Below, piece after piece: positions 1 to 6,549 of a stretch of DNA of 12,755 nucleotides. Every line of letters begins with the position of its first letter. Position 1 is the stretch's first letter. The notes below the pieces were generated by a model, which had not been told where the DNA came from, ran no database searches, and was given only the letters and a program-made list of their open reading frames with translations. The position numbers and the translations under genes were made by a program. The DNA is from CAVZLD01 sp964522605 (lineage in GTDB: Bacteria; Planctomycetota; Planctomycetia; Pirellulales; Pirellulaceae): positions 1 to 12,755 of the forward strand of contig CAZFWV010000199.1 in NCBI GenBank assembly GCA_964522605.1, in the 5' to 3' direction.

Positions 1-64
1 TCTTAGGGCGGTGTCGCCGCGGTGGTTACGCACAAGTCGAGCGGAACCAAGGATCGAGAGGAGG

Positions 65-102
65 AACCGCGGATCGAGCGGATCAAACGGATGTCCGCGG
101 AT
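65..102. repeat. Family 4 interspersed repeat (CGGAT array), copy A
   Basis: A 38-bp stretch with four CGGAT words at 70-74, 79-83, 88-92 and 98-102, spaced 9, 9 and 10 bases. It aligns without gaps to 2114-2151 and 3608-3645. Similarity to copy B extends leftward to about position 34 with a two-base length difference. It lies in the noncoding stretch downstream of yraN. Function is unknown; it has no obvious inverted symmetry, unlike the other repeat families here. Confidence 0.7.
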
Positions 103-158
103 CTGTCCGTGCCGACTTGAGACAAGCCGGCCTTCGGACAAGGCGACTTCGACCGCCA

Positions 159-330
159 GGCGCATCTTTTGAAGTTGCACGTAGCCGAATTCGTGAGAAT
201 TCGGGGACTGTGCGAGTGGGTTTCTCCTGCCGGTGCCCTCCGAATTCTCACGAATTCGGCTACGAACTGCCCTCCGAATTCTCACGAATTCGGCTACGAC
301 CTGACGAAAAGTGCAACTTCAAAAGGCGCA
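159..330. repeat. BIME-like composite: three family 1 REP units inside an outer inverted repeat
   Basis: Three family 1 units lie at 181-204 (plus), 240-263 (minus) and 274-297 (minus). Each is GTAG followed by CCGAATTC, loop GTGA and GAATTCGG; the last two repeat in tandem with a 34-bp period. They are enclosed by an exact 15-bp inverted repeat (166-180 against 311-325, CTTTTGAAGTTGCAC and its complement). A GGCGCA direct repeat flanks the whole (159-164 and 325-330, overlapping the right arm by one base), which could be a target duplication. The right edge is a few bases from the yraN stop codon, so the structure may also serve as that gene's 3' end hairpin. The remainder of 1-337 shows no credible gene. 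Confidence 0.75.
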
Positions 331-337
331 CCGCCGG

Positions 338-823
338 TCAGCTATACAGTTGCCACCGCTCGTCCGCCTCAAAGGCGGCCGGAATGTGCTCGATTCGAGG
401 CCAAAGGGCGGCTCGGGGCCACGTCACGGCGATCACATCGAAGCGCGCTGGGTAGTCCAGCAGTTCATGCCGTTTCAAATAGGCCAGTGCGGCGCGAACC
501 AGTCGCCGCTGCTTCTCGACGGTGACCGCTTCCAGCGGATGGCCGGCCTCGTGCGATCGGCGGGTTTTCACCTCGACAAAGACGACCGTTCTGCCGTCGA
601 CGGCCACAAAGTCGATCTCGCTCTGCCGCGTCCGCCAATTCCGGTCGACAATCTTGTAGCCGCGCCACCAGAGGTACCGGGCGGCCGCACGCTCACCTCG
701 CTGGCCCAATGACCGGGATCGCGGAACCAGCCGCCGCCCGAAAGAACGCAGGCGGTGCCCGAGCCCTGTGGCCGCACCGCCTAGCTTTGACTGAATCCCG
801 ACAAGTCCGTTACGGGATGGCAT
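338..823 (-). CDS. yraN: YraN family (UPF0102) predicted endonuclease-like protein
   Basis: A 161-residue protein of the YraN/UPF0102 family, which has a PD-(D/E)XK nuclease-like fold; its biological role is not established. Visible family motifs are GQRGERAAARYL (residues 40-51, Glu44), NWRTRQSEIDFVA (62-74, Glu69 and Asp71) and VFVEVKTR (81-88, Glu84 and Lys86), giving the expected E/D-ExK active-site pattern. The ATG at 821-823 overlaps the end of the upstream DUF1559 gene by 14 bases, so translational coupling is plausible. The first 38 residues precede the usual family start; an in-frame TTG at 707-709 just before GQRGE would give a more typical length, so the start is uncertain. A REP-rich hairpin region begins about 10 bases after the stop. 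Confidence 0.87.
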   Translation of the reverse strand: MPSRNGLVGIQSKLGGAATGLGHRLRSFGRRLVPRSRSLGQRGERAAARYLWWRGYKIVDRNWRTRQSEIDFVAVDGRTVVFVEVKTRRSHEAGHPLEAVTVEKQRRLVRAALAYLKRHELLDYPARFDVIAVTWPRAALWPRIEHIPAAFEADERWQLYS

Positions 824-1838
824 CCGCGGGAATTACTCCCCGATCCGCGATCGCACACAGCCGACGAAAGACGACCTTGTCGATATCGTAGGAAATCCAC
901 TTGACCCGCGTATCAAGGAAAACAAAGCAGGCGTCATCGCCGCGCGGGCTGCCGAACTGGTAGATGGTCAACGCATCCGGCAGGGGGAAACTGGAAATCG
1001 TGTTGCGAATCGAAGAATTGGTCGTGTCGATCGCAAAACGCGCCAGTGTATAGATGCTCGACCCAACCAGCCCCGCTTCATCATACGGGGCCTGCTCCAG
1101 TCCCGATCGGGGAATCGAACGGTCACCGACCGCAATCGTGTTGCTCTGACCATCCGCCACCGCAGCCAGCGGCAACTTGCGTCCCAGATGGAATGGACCG
1201 GATAGCTTGGGATCAAAATTGCCGTACGGGTTCAGCGACTGATTGTTAAAATCGTCCGGTCCCTCGACGAACATCACCCCCGCATTGACCGCATAATCCA
1301 GCGAGGACCCGGTCACGGACGCGGGAGCATTGGGAACCGGAGCTCGATCGTGGGCCGTTCGCGCACGGGGGTTCGCATACACCTCGAGCGGCGTCCGGAA
1401 CGCGTTCGGGTGGGGGTCGTCGGGAGGACTGAACGTGAGGTCGGTGTTGGCCCGCTGCTTATTGAGCGAATCGTAGACGTTCTGCTGATCCAGGTAGGGA
1501 AGCAGGTCGAAGGCCCAGGAGGCCGTGTACTGCTGCTGCCGCCACCACGAGGGCTGCTGGAGGTTGTTCATGTTGCTCAGATCCGTCCGTTCCTCATTGT
1601 AGATCCGGATCATCGGGGGCAACGTTTTCTTCGCCTCTTCGTAGGTCGCCAGTGCCTGACCGATGCTGCGCAAATTGGTCTGATTCTGGGTCCTACGGGC
1701 GGAGTCGCGGGCAGCACTCAAGCCAGGCAACAACAGCCCAACCAACACGCCGATGATCGCGATCACGACCAGCAGCTCGACAATGGTGAATGCTTCAGTT
1801 CGTTTCCGATGGCGTCGCAAGATAAGATAAGCTGACAT
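810..1838 (-). CDS. DUF1559 protein with type II pseudopilin N-terminus
   Basis: A 342-residue protein with a prepilin N-methylation signal: a basic leader (residues 1-16), then Phe17-Thr-Ile-Val-Glu21 and a long hydrophobic helix to about residue 40. Cleavage is expected between Ala16 and Phe17, with Glu21 at the conserved +5 position. DUF1559/SBP_bac_10-like sequence follows, including ADGQSNTIAVGDRS (228-241). Such proteins are hugely expanded in planctomycetes and are thought to be cell-surface pseudopilins; function is unknown. The C-terminal motif normally reads F-x-DGSV; here it is VFLDTRVKWIS (306-316), with the Gly missing. The start is fixed by a GGAGGGG ribosome site at 1844-1850, five bases before the ATG; the frame stays open 103 codons upstream but without pseudopilin features. 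It overlaps yraN by 14 bases. Confidence 0.92.
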   Translation of the reverse strand: MSAYLILRRHRKRTEAFTIVELLVVIAIIGVLVGLLLPGLSAARDSARRTQNQTNLRSIGQALATYEEAKKTLPPMIRIYNEERTDLSNMNNLQQPSWWRQQQYTASWAFDLLPYLDQQNVYDSLNKQRANTDLTFSPPDDPHPNAFRTPLEVYANPRARTAHDRAPVPNAPASVTGSSLDYAVNAGVMFVEGPDDFNNQSLNPYGNFDPKLSGPFHLGRKLPLAAVADGQSNTIAVGDRSIPRSGLEQAPYDEAGLVGSSIYTLARFAIDTTNSSIRNTISSFPLPDALTIYQFGSPRGDDACFVFLDTRVKWISYDIDKVVFRRLCAIADRGVIPADAIP

Positions 1839-1843
1839 GAATT

Positions 1844-1850
1844 CCCCTCC
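1844..1850 (-). promoter_or_regulatory. Ribosome binding site deciding the DUF1559 start
   Basis: GGAGGGG on the minus strand, five bases before the ATG at 1836-1838. It selects this start over the longer open frame reaching 2147 and puts the prepilin leader at the N-terminus. Confidence 0.8.
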
Positions 1851-2113
1851 AGGCACATGCGACCTCCGCGGGCCGCCACCTCTTTCGATGTTCCGATCTC
1901 CGCGGATGCAGACGGCCATCCCGCGGACCGACCGCACCGCCGCCCTGACTGTATCATCGCAGGTTTTCCTCGAAGTGTCCACTTCGCGGTGACCGAATCG
2001 CGCGAAAAGCAAGGGCCCCGGGCGGCTCCATTCCCGGCGAACGACGCTCCGCTGCCGGCGGCCTGGCTCTGAGTTGCTGCGCCTAAGCCGAGCGAAACCG
2101 ACGATCCAAGAGA

Positions 2114-2151
2114 AACCACGGATCGAACGGATGAAACGGACGTCCACGGAT
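2114..2151. repeat. Family 4 interspersed repeat (CGGAT array), copy B
   Basis: A 38-bp element matching 65-102 and 3608-3645. CGGAT words occur at 2119-2123, 2128-2132 and 2147-2151, and the third position of the array is CGGAC. Similarity to copy A extends left to about 2085. It sits upstream of the DUF1559 gene. Confidence 0.7.
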
Positions 2152-2285
2152 CGGTCGGCGCCGATCCGTACCCTCCGTCGATTCGGATGCGGGAGCCTCG
2201 AGGATAGCGAAAAATCCTCCGCGGCCCGACGGGCACGCGGTTAAACGAGAGGACCGAGATGTCGAAGTTGTTTCTGAGTCATCCC

Positions 2286-2471
2286 CTAGCCAATCCGCCG
2301 AATCCCATCCTCGATGAGTCGCATCCAACGGAGTTCCCGGGACGATGGATCCGTGCCGCATCGACAAGGTACTGCCGTAACCGTTCCTTCGGTCCGTTCT
2401 CGCCGATGGCACTCCGGACACTCCCAGACGCGCCGCAGTTCGTATTTCAATCGCTCGTAAGGTCCCTTCAT
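2286..2471 (-). CDS. Small zinc-ribbon-like conserved hypothetical protein
   Basis: A 61-residue protein with Cys18, Cys21, Cys36 and Cys38 (WECPEC then CRC), spaced like a single zinc ribbon, between a basic/aromatic N-terminus (MKGPYERLKYELRRVW) and a helical tail (RWMRLIEDGIRRIG). Both flanks look like constrained protein, unlike the shadow frames around it. From memory, small proteins beginning MKGPYERLKY with this CxxC/CxC layout occur across planctomycetes; I cannot verify this here. No strong ribosome site precedes the ATG at 2469-2471, which weakens the call. It lies between the fucosyltransferase-like gene (117 bases upstream) and the DUF1559 gene, all on the minus strand. It could bind zinc and act in regulation or RNA/DNA binding, but that is a guess. 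Confidence 0.72.
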   Translation of the reverse strand: MKGPYERLKYELRRVWECPECHRRERTEGTVTAVPCRCGTDPSSRELRWMRLIEDGIRRIG

Positions 2472-2569
2472 CGAACGGTCTTTCTGAAACTGACGAACGT
2501 CCAGACGATCCCTCTAAAAGAATCGCGTCTCAACGCATTGTTGACAAGACGTCCAGGAGCGCAAGACGC

Positions 2570-2588
2570 CTCGGGGCCCTACCCCGAG
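2570..2588 (-). terminator. Hairpin directly after the GT10 gene
   Basis: A 7-bp perfect stem (CTCGGGG at 2570-2576, CCCCGAG at 2582-2588) with a 5-base loop, starting at the base next to the GT10 stop codon. GC-rich and well placed, but without a following T run, so intrinsic termination is only a possibility. Confidence 0.45.
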
Positions 2589-3539
2589 TCAGGGCAGCCG
2601 GTACGTCAAGTCGCGCCAGATGCGGCTCACATTGCGTTGCAGGCGGTAATGTGCGCGGCGCAAACGCTGAAGCGCACTGCCCGGCTGCGTGGCGATCGGC
2701 GGTCGCGGATCCTGCAATACCCGGGCGAACCAGTCCAGCAAGTTACTGCGGTCGAACCAGGGACTGGGTCGATTCTCGTGAAACCAGGGTTCGCGGAAAT
2801 ACGAGAGGTACAGTTCGTCGTTCTGATCCAGTTCGATGACCCGTCGCACGAGCGCCTTTTGACTGGGGAAGTCATGGGCATTCAAGAAACTGCGTGGATT
2901 GAAGTCGCACGCGACGCACGGATTGCCCCAATAGATCGGCAGGCTCCGAGCCCGCATCGCATGCGTCAGCTTCTCGGTCGTGTAACCTGGGTACGAAGAG
3001 TTTTCGAAGGCGATCGTGAACTTAGAACAATGCAGGAGATCGGATTTTTGCTGGGCTGTGCAGACATATCCCAGGTTGTTGTACAGCCGCCCCCCGGCGT
3101 CGACCGTTCGATAACGAGAGAGGCGTCGAAACAACCGGTTTCGCGTTCGGCACCGCGGATTGCTGTAGACGAAGTTGCAGAATCGCGTCTTCCGCTCCAA
3201 TTCGGCCTGCGGGTCGAACGTCTCGTCCTTAATCAAAGACGTGGCATCACGCTGCAGCACATACAGCGGCAGGCGGTAATGTCGCCAGTGATCGAGGTGA
3301 TCGAACGTCAAAGCAAAGTCGCACGTCGTGAAGTCAGGACGCTGATTCTCGCCCGTGTAGAAGATGCGCTTACAGCGAAACTGTTGATGCTGACGACCGA
3401 ATCCGGAGTAGAAGACGCATTCCGGATCCTCGTCCAGGACAACTTGATATCGCTCCGACAACAGGCGAACGAAGAAATTCTCGCCCGGGTCAAACCCGGT
3501 CCAGAAGTCGACGAATGCCAGTCGAAGAGTCGGTTTCAT
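2589..3539 (-). CDS. Glycosyltransferase family 10 (alpha-1,3/4-fucosyltransferase-like)
   Basis: A 316-residue protein of the GT10 family, which transfers fucose from GDP-fucose to GlcNAc or glucose in surface glycans or LPS. The N-terminus KPTLRLAFVDFW resembles Helicobacter-type bacterial members. Family motifs are IFYTGEN (59-65), CDFALTFD (73-80) and the C-terminal signature FTIAFENSSYPGYTTEK (174-190, with Glu189 and Lys190 in the donor-binding site), then PIYWGNP (201-207) and NPRSFLNAHDF (214-224). No signal peptide or membrane segment is visible, so it is probably cytoplasmic. I chose the ATG at 3537-3539 because the protein then starts as the family does; an upstream in-frame GTG (3573-3575) would add 12 residues. 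Neither has a clear ribosome site. No other sugar genes are adjacent, so the acceptor is unknown. Confidence 0.9.
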   Translation of the reverse strand: MKPTLRLAFVDFWTGFDPGENFFVRLLSERYQVVLDEDPECVFYSGFGRQHQQFRCKRIFYTGENQRPDFTTCDFALTFDHLDHWRHYRLPLYVLQRDATSLIKDETFDPQAELERKTRFCNFVYSNPRCRTRNRLFRRLSRYRTVDAGGRLYNNLGYVCTAQQKSDLLHCSKFTIAFENSSYPGYTTEKLTHAMRARSLPIYWGNPCVACDFNPRSFLNAHDFPSQKALVRRVIELDQNDELYLSYFREPWFHENRPSPWFDRSNLLDWFARVLQDPRPPIATQPGSALQRLRRAHYRLQRNVSRIWRDLTYRLP

Positions 3540-3607
3540 GGTCCCGGACTTTTGTGACGCGAGGCCACGGATCACGTGTTGGCCATCTGACTTCGAGCGG
3601 GGGAAGG

Positions 3608-3645
3608 AACCACGGATGGAACGGAGAAAACGGATGTCGACGGAT
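3608..3645. repeat. Family 4 interspersed repeat (CGGAT array), copy C
   Basis: A 38-bp element aligned without gaps to 65-102 and 2114-2151, with CGGAT at 3613-3617, 3631-3635 and 3641-3645 and a CGGAG in the remaining position. It lies in the 173-base gap between the isocitrate dehydrogenase gene and the GT10 gene. Confidence 0.7.
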
Positions 3646-3712
3646 CGATCGAAGCTTGATCCAGACCGACTTCTGAATTCGTGATTCTCTCATCAAGTCC
3701 GCTTCGTCCGCT

Positions 3713-4744
3713 TCAATTCAGTCGTTCCATGACCGCTCGGGCGAACGCTTCGGTACCCAGCGTTCCACCGAGGTCGCGGGTCTTCTGTCCGTCGGCCAGG
3801 GCCTGATCATAGGCCGCCTTGATGCGCTCCGCCGCCTTGGTACACCGGGGATCGCCCCGTTGGCTGGCCAAATGGTTCAGCATCATCACGGCGGACATCA
3901 GCAGCGCGAGTGGATTGGCAACGCCGCGTCCGGCGATGTCCGGGGCCGAACCATGGACCGCCTCAAAAACAGCCTCCTCATCCCCGATATTCGCACCGGG
4001 AACGACTCCGAGTCCGCCGACCAGACCGGCGCAGAGGTCACTGACGACATCGCCGTAAAGGTTTTCCAGCAGCAGCACATCGAACTGGCTGGGATCTTGA
4101 ACGAGCTTCATGCATCCTGCATCGATGATGACTTCCTGGTAATCGATATTCGGGTAATCACGCTGATGGATTTCCCGGGCACAGCGCAGGAACAGGCCGT
4201 CGGTCATTTTCATGATATTGGCTTTGTGAAACACCGTGATCTTCTCTCGCGCGCGCTGCGTGGCGAACCGAAAGGCCCAATGGGCGATGCGAACGCAGGC
4301 GGTGCGTGTCGCCACCTTCATGCTCATCACCGCATCATCCGTCACTTGATTCTCCACGCCGCTGTAGAGACCTTCCGTGTTTTCCCGCAGAATGATCAGA
4401 TCGACATCTTCATACCGTGTCGGAACGCCCGCCAAGGAGCGGACGGGGCGAACGGCTGCGTAAAGATTCAGCTTCTTCCTCAATTGGACGTTAACGGAAG
4501 TAAAACCTTCTCCCACCGGCGTGGTGCAAGGCCCTTTCAACGCCACCTGATGGCGTCGAATCGCATCCAACGTTTCGGCCGGTAAGACTTCGGAGCCATC
4601 CTGCAGCGCCGCCAGGCCGGCTTTATGAAGCTCCCACGTCACGGGCGCCTTGGCGGCCTCCAGGACCAATTGCACGGCGGAGCTGACCTCGGGACCAATG
4701 CCGTCGCCAGGAATCAGAACTGCGGTGTGAAATGCATCCGTCAT
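3713..4744 (-). CDS. NAD-dependent isocitrate dehydrogenase (IDH3-like)
   Basis: A 343-residue member of the isocitrate/isopropylmalate dehydrogenase family, closest by eye to NAD-type isocitrate dehydrogenase (isocitrate to 2-oxoglutarate, TCA cycle, cytoplasm). Substrate residues: Ser83 and Asn85 (TSVNVQLRK), Arg89, Arg99, Arg120, and LRENTEGLYSGVEN (119-132, Tyr127). Catalytic Lys174 is in FHKANIMKMTDG, and metal-binding Asp208, Asp232 and Asp236 are in place. HGSAPDIAG (264-272) has Asp269-Ile270 where NADP enzymes such as E. coli Icd have Lys-Tyr, which argues for NAD. Homoisocitrate dehydrogenase is a less likely alternative; SVN-x-x-LR together with the ENTEGLYSG block favours isocitrate. 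Start ATG at 4742-4744, with an AGGTG-like ribosome site. It follows dnaB by 34 bases, so co-transcription is likely; a 9-bp tandem repeat (TGCAAGGAG twice) lies in that gap. Confidence 0.9.
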   Translation of the reverse strand: MTDAFHTAVLIPGDGIGPEVSSAVQLVLEAAKAPVTWELHKAGLAALQDGSEVLPAETLDAIRRHQVALKGPCTTPVGEGFTSVNVQLRKKLNLYAAVRPVRSLAGVPTRYEDVDLIILRENTEGLYSGVENQVTDDAVMSMKVATRTACVRIAHWAFRFATQRAREKITVFHKANIMKMTDGLFLRCAREIHQRDYPNIDYQEVIIDAGCMKLVQDPSQFDVLLLENLYGDVVSDLCAGLVGGLGVVPGANIGDEEAVFEAVHGSAPDIAGRGVANPLALLMSAVMMLNHLASQRGDPRCTKAAERIKAAYDQALADGQKTRDLGGTLGTEAFARAVMERLN

Positions 4745-4778
4745 GAGAGCACCTGCAAGGAGTGCAAGGAGTATAAGT

Positions 4779-6233
4779 TCAAAACTCGGCGCGATAGTCT
4801 TCGAATTCTTCGTAATGCTGCGGAGCGGGATTGGAGAAGCGAGTGTACTCCTTGCGCCAGACGAGTTCCACTTCGCCGATCGGTCCATTCCGCTGCTTCG
4901 CCACAATGATCTCCGCTTGACCGGCGTACTGTTCGCGATCTTCCCCTGTACGGTAATACTCCTCCCGATGGACGAACATCACGACATCGGCATCCTGTTC
5001 GATCGCGCCCGATTCGCGAAGGTGGCTGAGGCGCGGTCGATTCTCCTTGGCAACTTCGGCCTGCCGATTGAGTTGGGCCAGACAGAGGACGGGGACCTTG
5101 AGTTCGCGTGCCAGGCCTTTCAGGCGACGCGCCATTTTGGCCACCTGTTCCTGTCGCGGATCCGATGGATTATCGGGCTCGATCAATTGCAGGTAATCGA
5201 TGACGACCAGCCCGAGGCGACCCGGATCATTTTCATCCTTTTCTCGGTCCGCATGCTGACGTTTCAGCCGGCGGGCCGCCGCGGCAATCTCGCTGACCGT
5301 CCGCGCCGGCGAATCGTCGATGAATAGCGGTGCCTTACTCATTTCGGCCGCACTGTCCACCAGTCGCTTCCGATCCTCTTTCGACAAGGTCCCATTTCGC
5401 AGCCGAGCCCCGTTGACCTCGGCCACCGAGCAGAGCATGCGGTCGACCAATTCGATCGCCGACATCTCGAGGCTGACGAACAAGACCGGCTGTTGCTCCT
5501 TGAATGCCACATGCTCCGCAATATTCATCGCGAGTGCCGTTTTTCCCATACTGGGGCGTGCGGCGAGGATGACGAGTTCTGAGTTGTGCAGTCCACCGGT
5601 GAGGTTGTCGAATTCGGTGAATCCGGTGTCCACGCCCGAAGCGACATGCTCGCCTTTCATCCGCGCATCGATGCGATCCATCGCTTCATGGAGGACTTCG
5701 TCGATCCCCTTTACCGTCGACGAATGGCGGTTCTCCAGAATCGCAAAGACTTTTTGCTCCGCATGGCTGAGCAGATCTTTCGCTTCTTCCTGACCGTAAT
5801 AGGCACTCTGCAGAATGTCGGTACAGGCGTGAATCAGCGATCGACGCGTGCCGTCGTGCTGGACGATTCTCGCGTAGTGGCCGACGTGGCCGGAAGTTCC
5901 CGTCGCGGTATTCAGATTGGCGACAAAGGGAGCCCCTCCCACGCGATCCAGATCGCCACTGCGCCGCAATTCGTCGATCAAGAGCGTGACGTCGATTTGT
6001 TTTCCCGCGTCGTGCATCCGCACCAAGTGCTGATACAGTCGCCGATGCGCCTCGTCGTAGAAATCCTCCGGCGTAAGCAGCGGAATCAGATCGTCACAGA
6101 CCTCGGGACGCAAGAGGATGCTGCACAGAACCGACCGTTCCGCTTCGAGGTTATGGGGGGGCAGCCGCGCCGGCAATTGAGTGGAACGATGCGGATTGGA
6201 TTCCCCGCGATCCATGCGGCGGTCGACAGACAT
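4779..6233 (-). CDS. dnaB: Replicative DNA helicase DnaB
   Basis: A 484-residue hexameric replicative helicase that unwinds DNA ahead of the fork. The DnaB N-terminal domain spans about residues 26-128, followed by a linker and the RecA-like C-terminal ATPase (about 195-465). Visible motifs are Walker A AARPSMGKT (224-232, Lys231), catalytic Glu256 in VSLEMS, Walker B LVVIDYLQL (342-350, Asp346), SGAIEQDADVV (408-418), and AKQRNGP (445-451), whose Lys446 and Arg448 correspond to the inter-subunit lysine and arginine finger. The P-loop is uninterrupted: there is no intein at the usual DnaB insertion site. Start chosen at the ATG 6231-6233, with GGAGGG eight bases upstream. It ends 34 bases before the isocitrate dehydrogenase gene and is separated from rplI by 316 bases carrying REP elements, so it may have its own promoter. 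Confidence 0.97.
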   Translation of the reverse strand: MSVDRRMDRGESNPHRSTQLPARLPPHNLEAERSVLCSILLRPEVCDDLIPLLTPEDFYDEAHRRLYQHLVRMHDAGKQIDVTLLIDELRRSGDLDRVGGAPFVANLNTATGTSGHVGHYARIVQHDGTRRSLIHACTDILQSAYYGQEEAKDLLSHAEQKVFAILENRHSSTVKGIDEVLHEAMDRIDARMKGEHVASGVDTGFTEFDNLTGGLHNSELVILAARPSMGKTALAMNIAEHVAFKEQQPVLFVSLEMSAIELVDRMLCSVAEVNGARLRNGTLSKEDRKRLVDSAAEMSKAPLFIDDSPARTVSEIAAAARRLKRQHADREKDENDPGRLGLVVIDYLQLIEPDNPSDPRQEQVAKMARRLKGLARELKVPVLCLAQLNRQAEVAKENRPRLSHLRESGAIEQDADVVMFVHREEYYRTGEDREQYAGQAEIIVAKQRNGPIGEVELVWRKEYTRFSNPAPQHYEEFEDYRAEF

Positions 6234-6365
6234 GATCGCTTCCCTCCTGGCGAAGAACACTCCTGGGTGGGCTGCACATTCCAACCGTGATTCTCGAGCC
6301 GGCGCGCGACGGCAGGACGGATTGCGTGCGTGTTTAGCCTGCATGCATTGGACAACGTTCGCTTC

Positions 6366-6429
6366 GTAGCCGAATTCGTGAGAATTCGGATCCCACCCCG
6401 AACCTCCGAAGTCTCACGACTTCGGCTAC
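6366..6429. repeat. Family 1 REP pair (BIME-like), mixed stem variants
   Basis: A plus-oriented unit at 6366-6389 (stem CCGAATTC/GAATTCGG) faces a minus-oriented unit at 6406-6429 (stem CCGAAGTC/GACTTCGG) across a 16-base spacer. Both keep GTAG at the outer end and the GTGA loop. The second unit differs at two stem positions that still pair with each other. Confidence 0.85.
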
Positions 6430-6463
6430 CTAGGCGGAATTCGGCGATCAAATCGCAGTGCAA

Positions 6464-6483
6464 GATTGGCAATCCGTCCTACG
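6464..6483 (-). repeat. Truncated family 2 GTAG-palindrome element
   Basis: On the minus strand it reads CGTAGGACGGATTGCCAATC, identical to the start of the full elements at 10658-10685 and 10701-10728, but the last arm is cut short after CAATC. It lies 34 bases past the family 1 pair. Confidence 0.7.
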
Positions 6484-6549
6484 TTCCTTCTTGGCTCTAC
6501 CGCAAGTTGGCCCAACGATCCGTGGCCGGTGAGACGCGATGGGCAGCGT

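Larger units (their letters stand above)
1839..2285. other. Noncoding stretch upstream of the DUF1559 gene
   Basis: About 450 bases with no credible gene; the open frames here read like shadows or upstream extensions. It holds a strong ribosome site for the DUF1559 gene next to 1838 and the second CGGAT repeat (2114-2151). The promoter of the DUF1559 gene should be here, but I cannot identify convincing -35/-10 boxes. Confidence 0.5.
6234..6549. other. rplI-dnaB intergenic region with REP elements
   Basis: A 316-base gap without a gene. It holds the dnaB ribosome site (6242-6247), an inverted pair of family 1 REP units (6366-6429) and a truncated family 2 element (6464-6483). The repeats lie between two genes that are otherwise read in the same direction, and may influence transcript ends or stability. 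Confidence 0.6.

Noticed and set aside
181..297. CRISPR-like array
   Set aside because: Only three units, in mixed orientation, with a 10-base and a 35-base spacer; each unit is a GTAG-headed palindrome. No cas genes are present. REP/BIME explains it better.
2259..3557. 432-codon plus-strand open frame
   Set aside because: It lies antisense to the GT10 gene and the zinc-ribbon frame; its translation shows no recognisable domain, while the minus strand carries clear GT10 motifs.
3860..4585. 241-codon plus-strand open frame
   Set aside because: Antisense shadow of the isocitrate dehydrogenase gene, whose active-site residues are all present on the minus strand.
4779..6233. Intein in DnaB
   Set aside because: Inteins are frequent in dnaB, but the P-loop and the remaining conserved blocks are continuous and the protein is of normal length.
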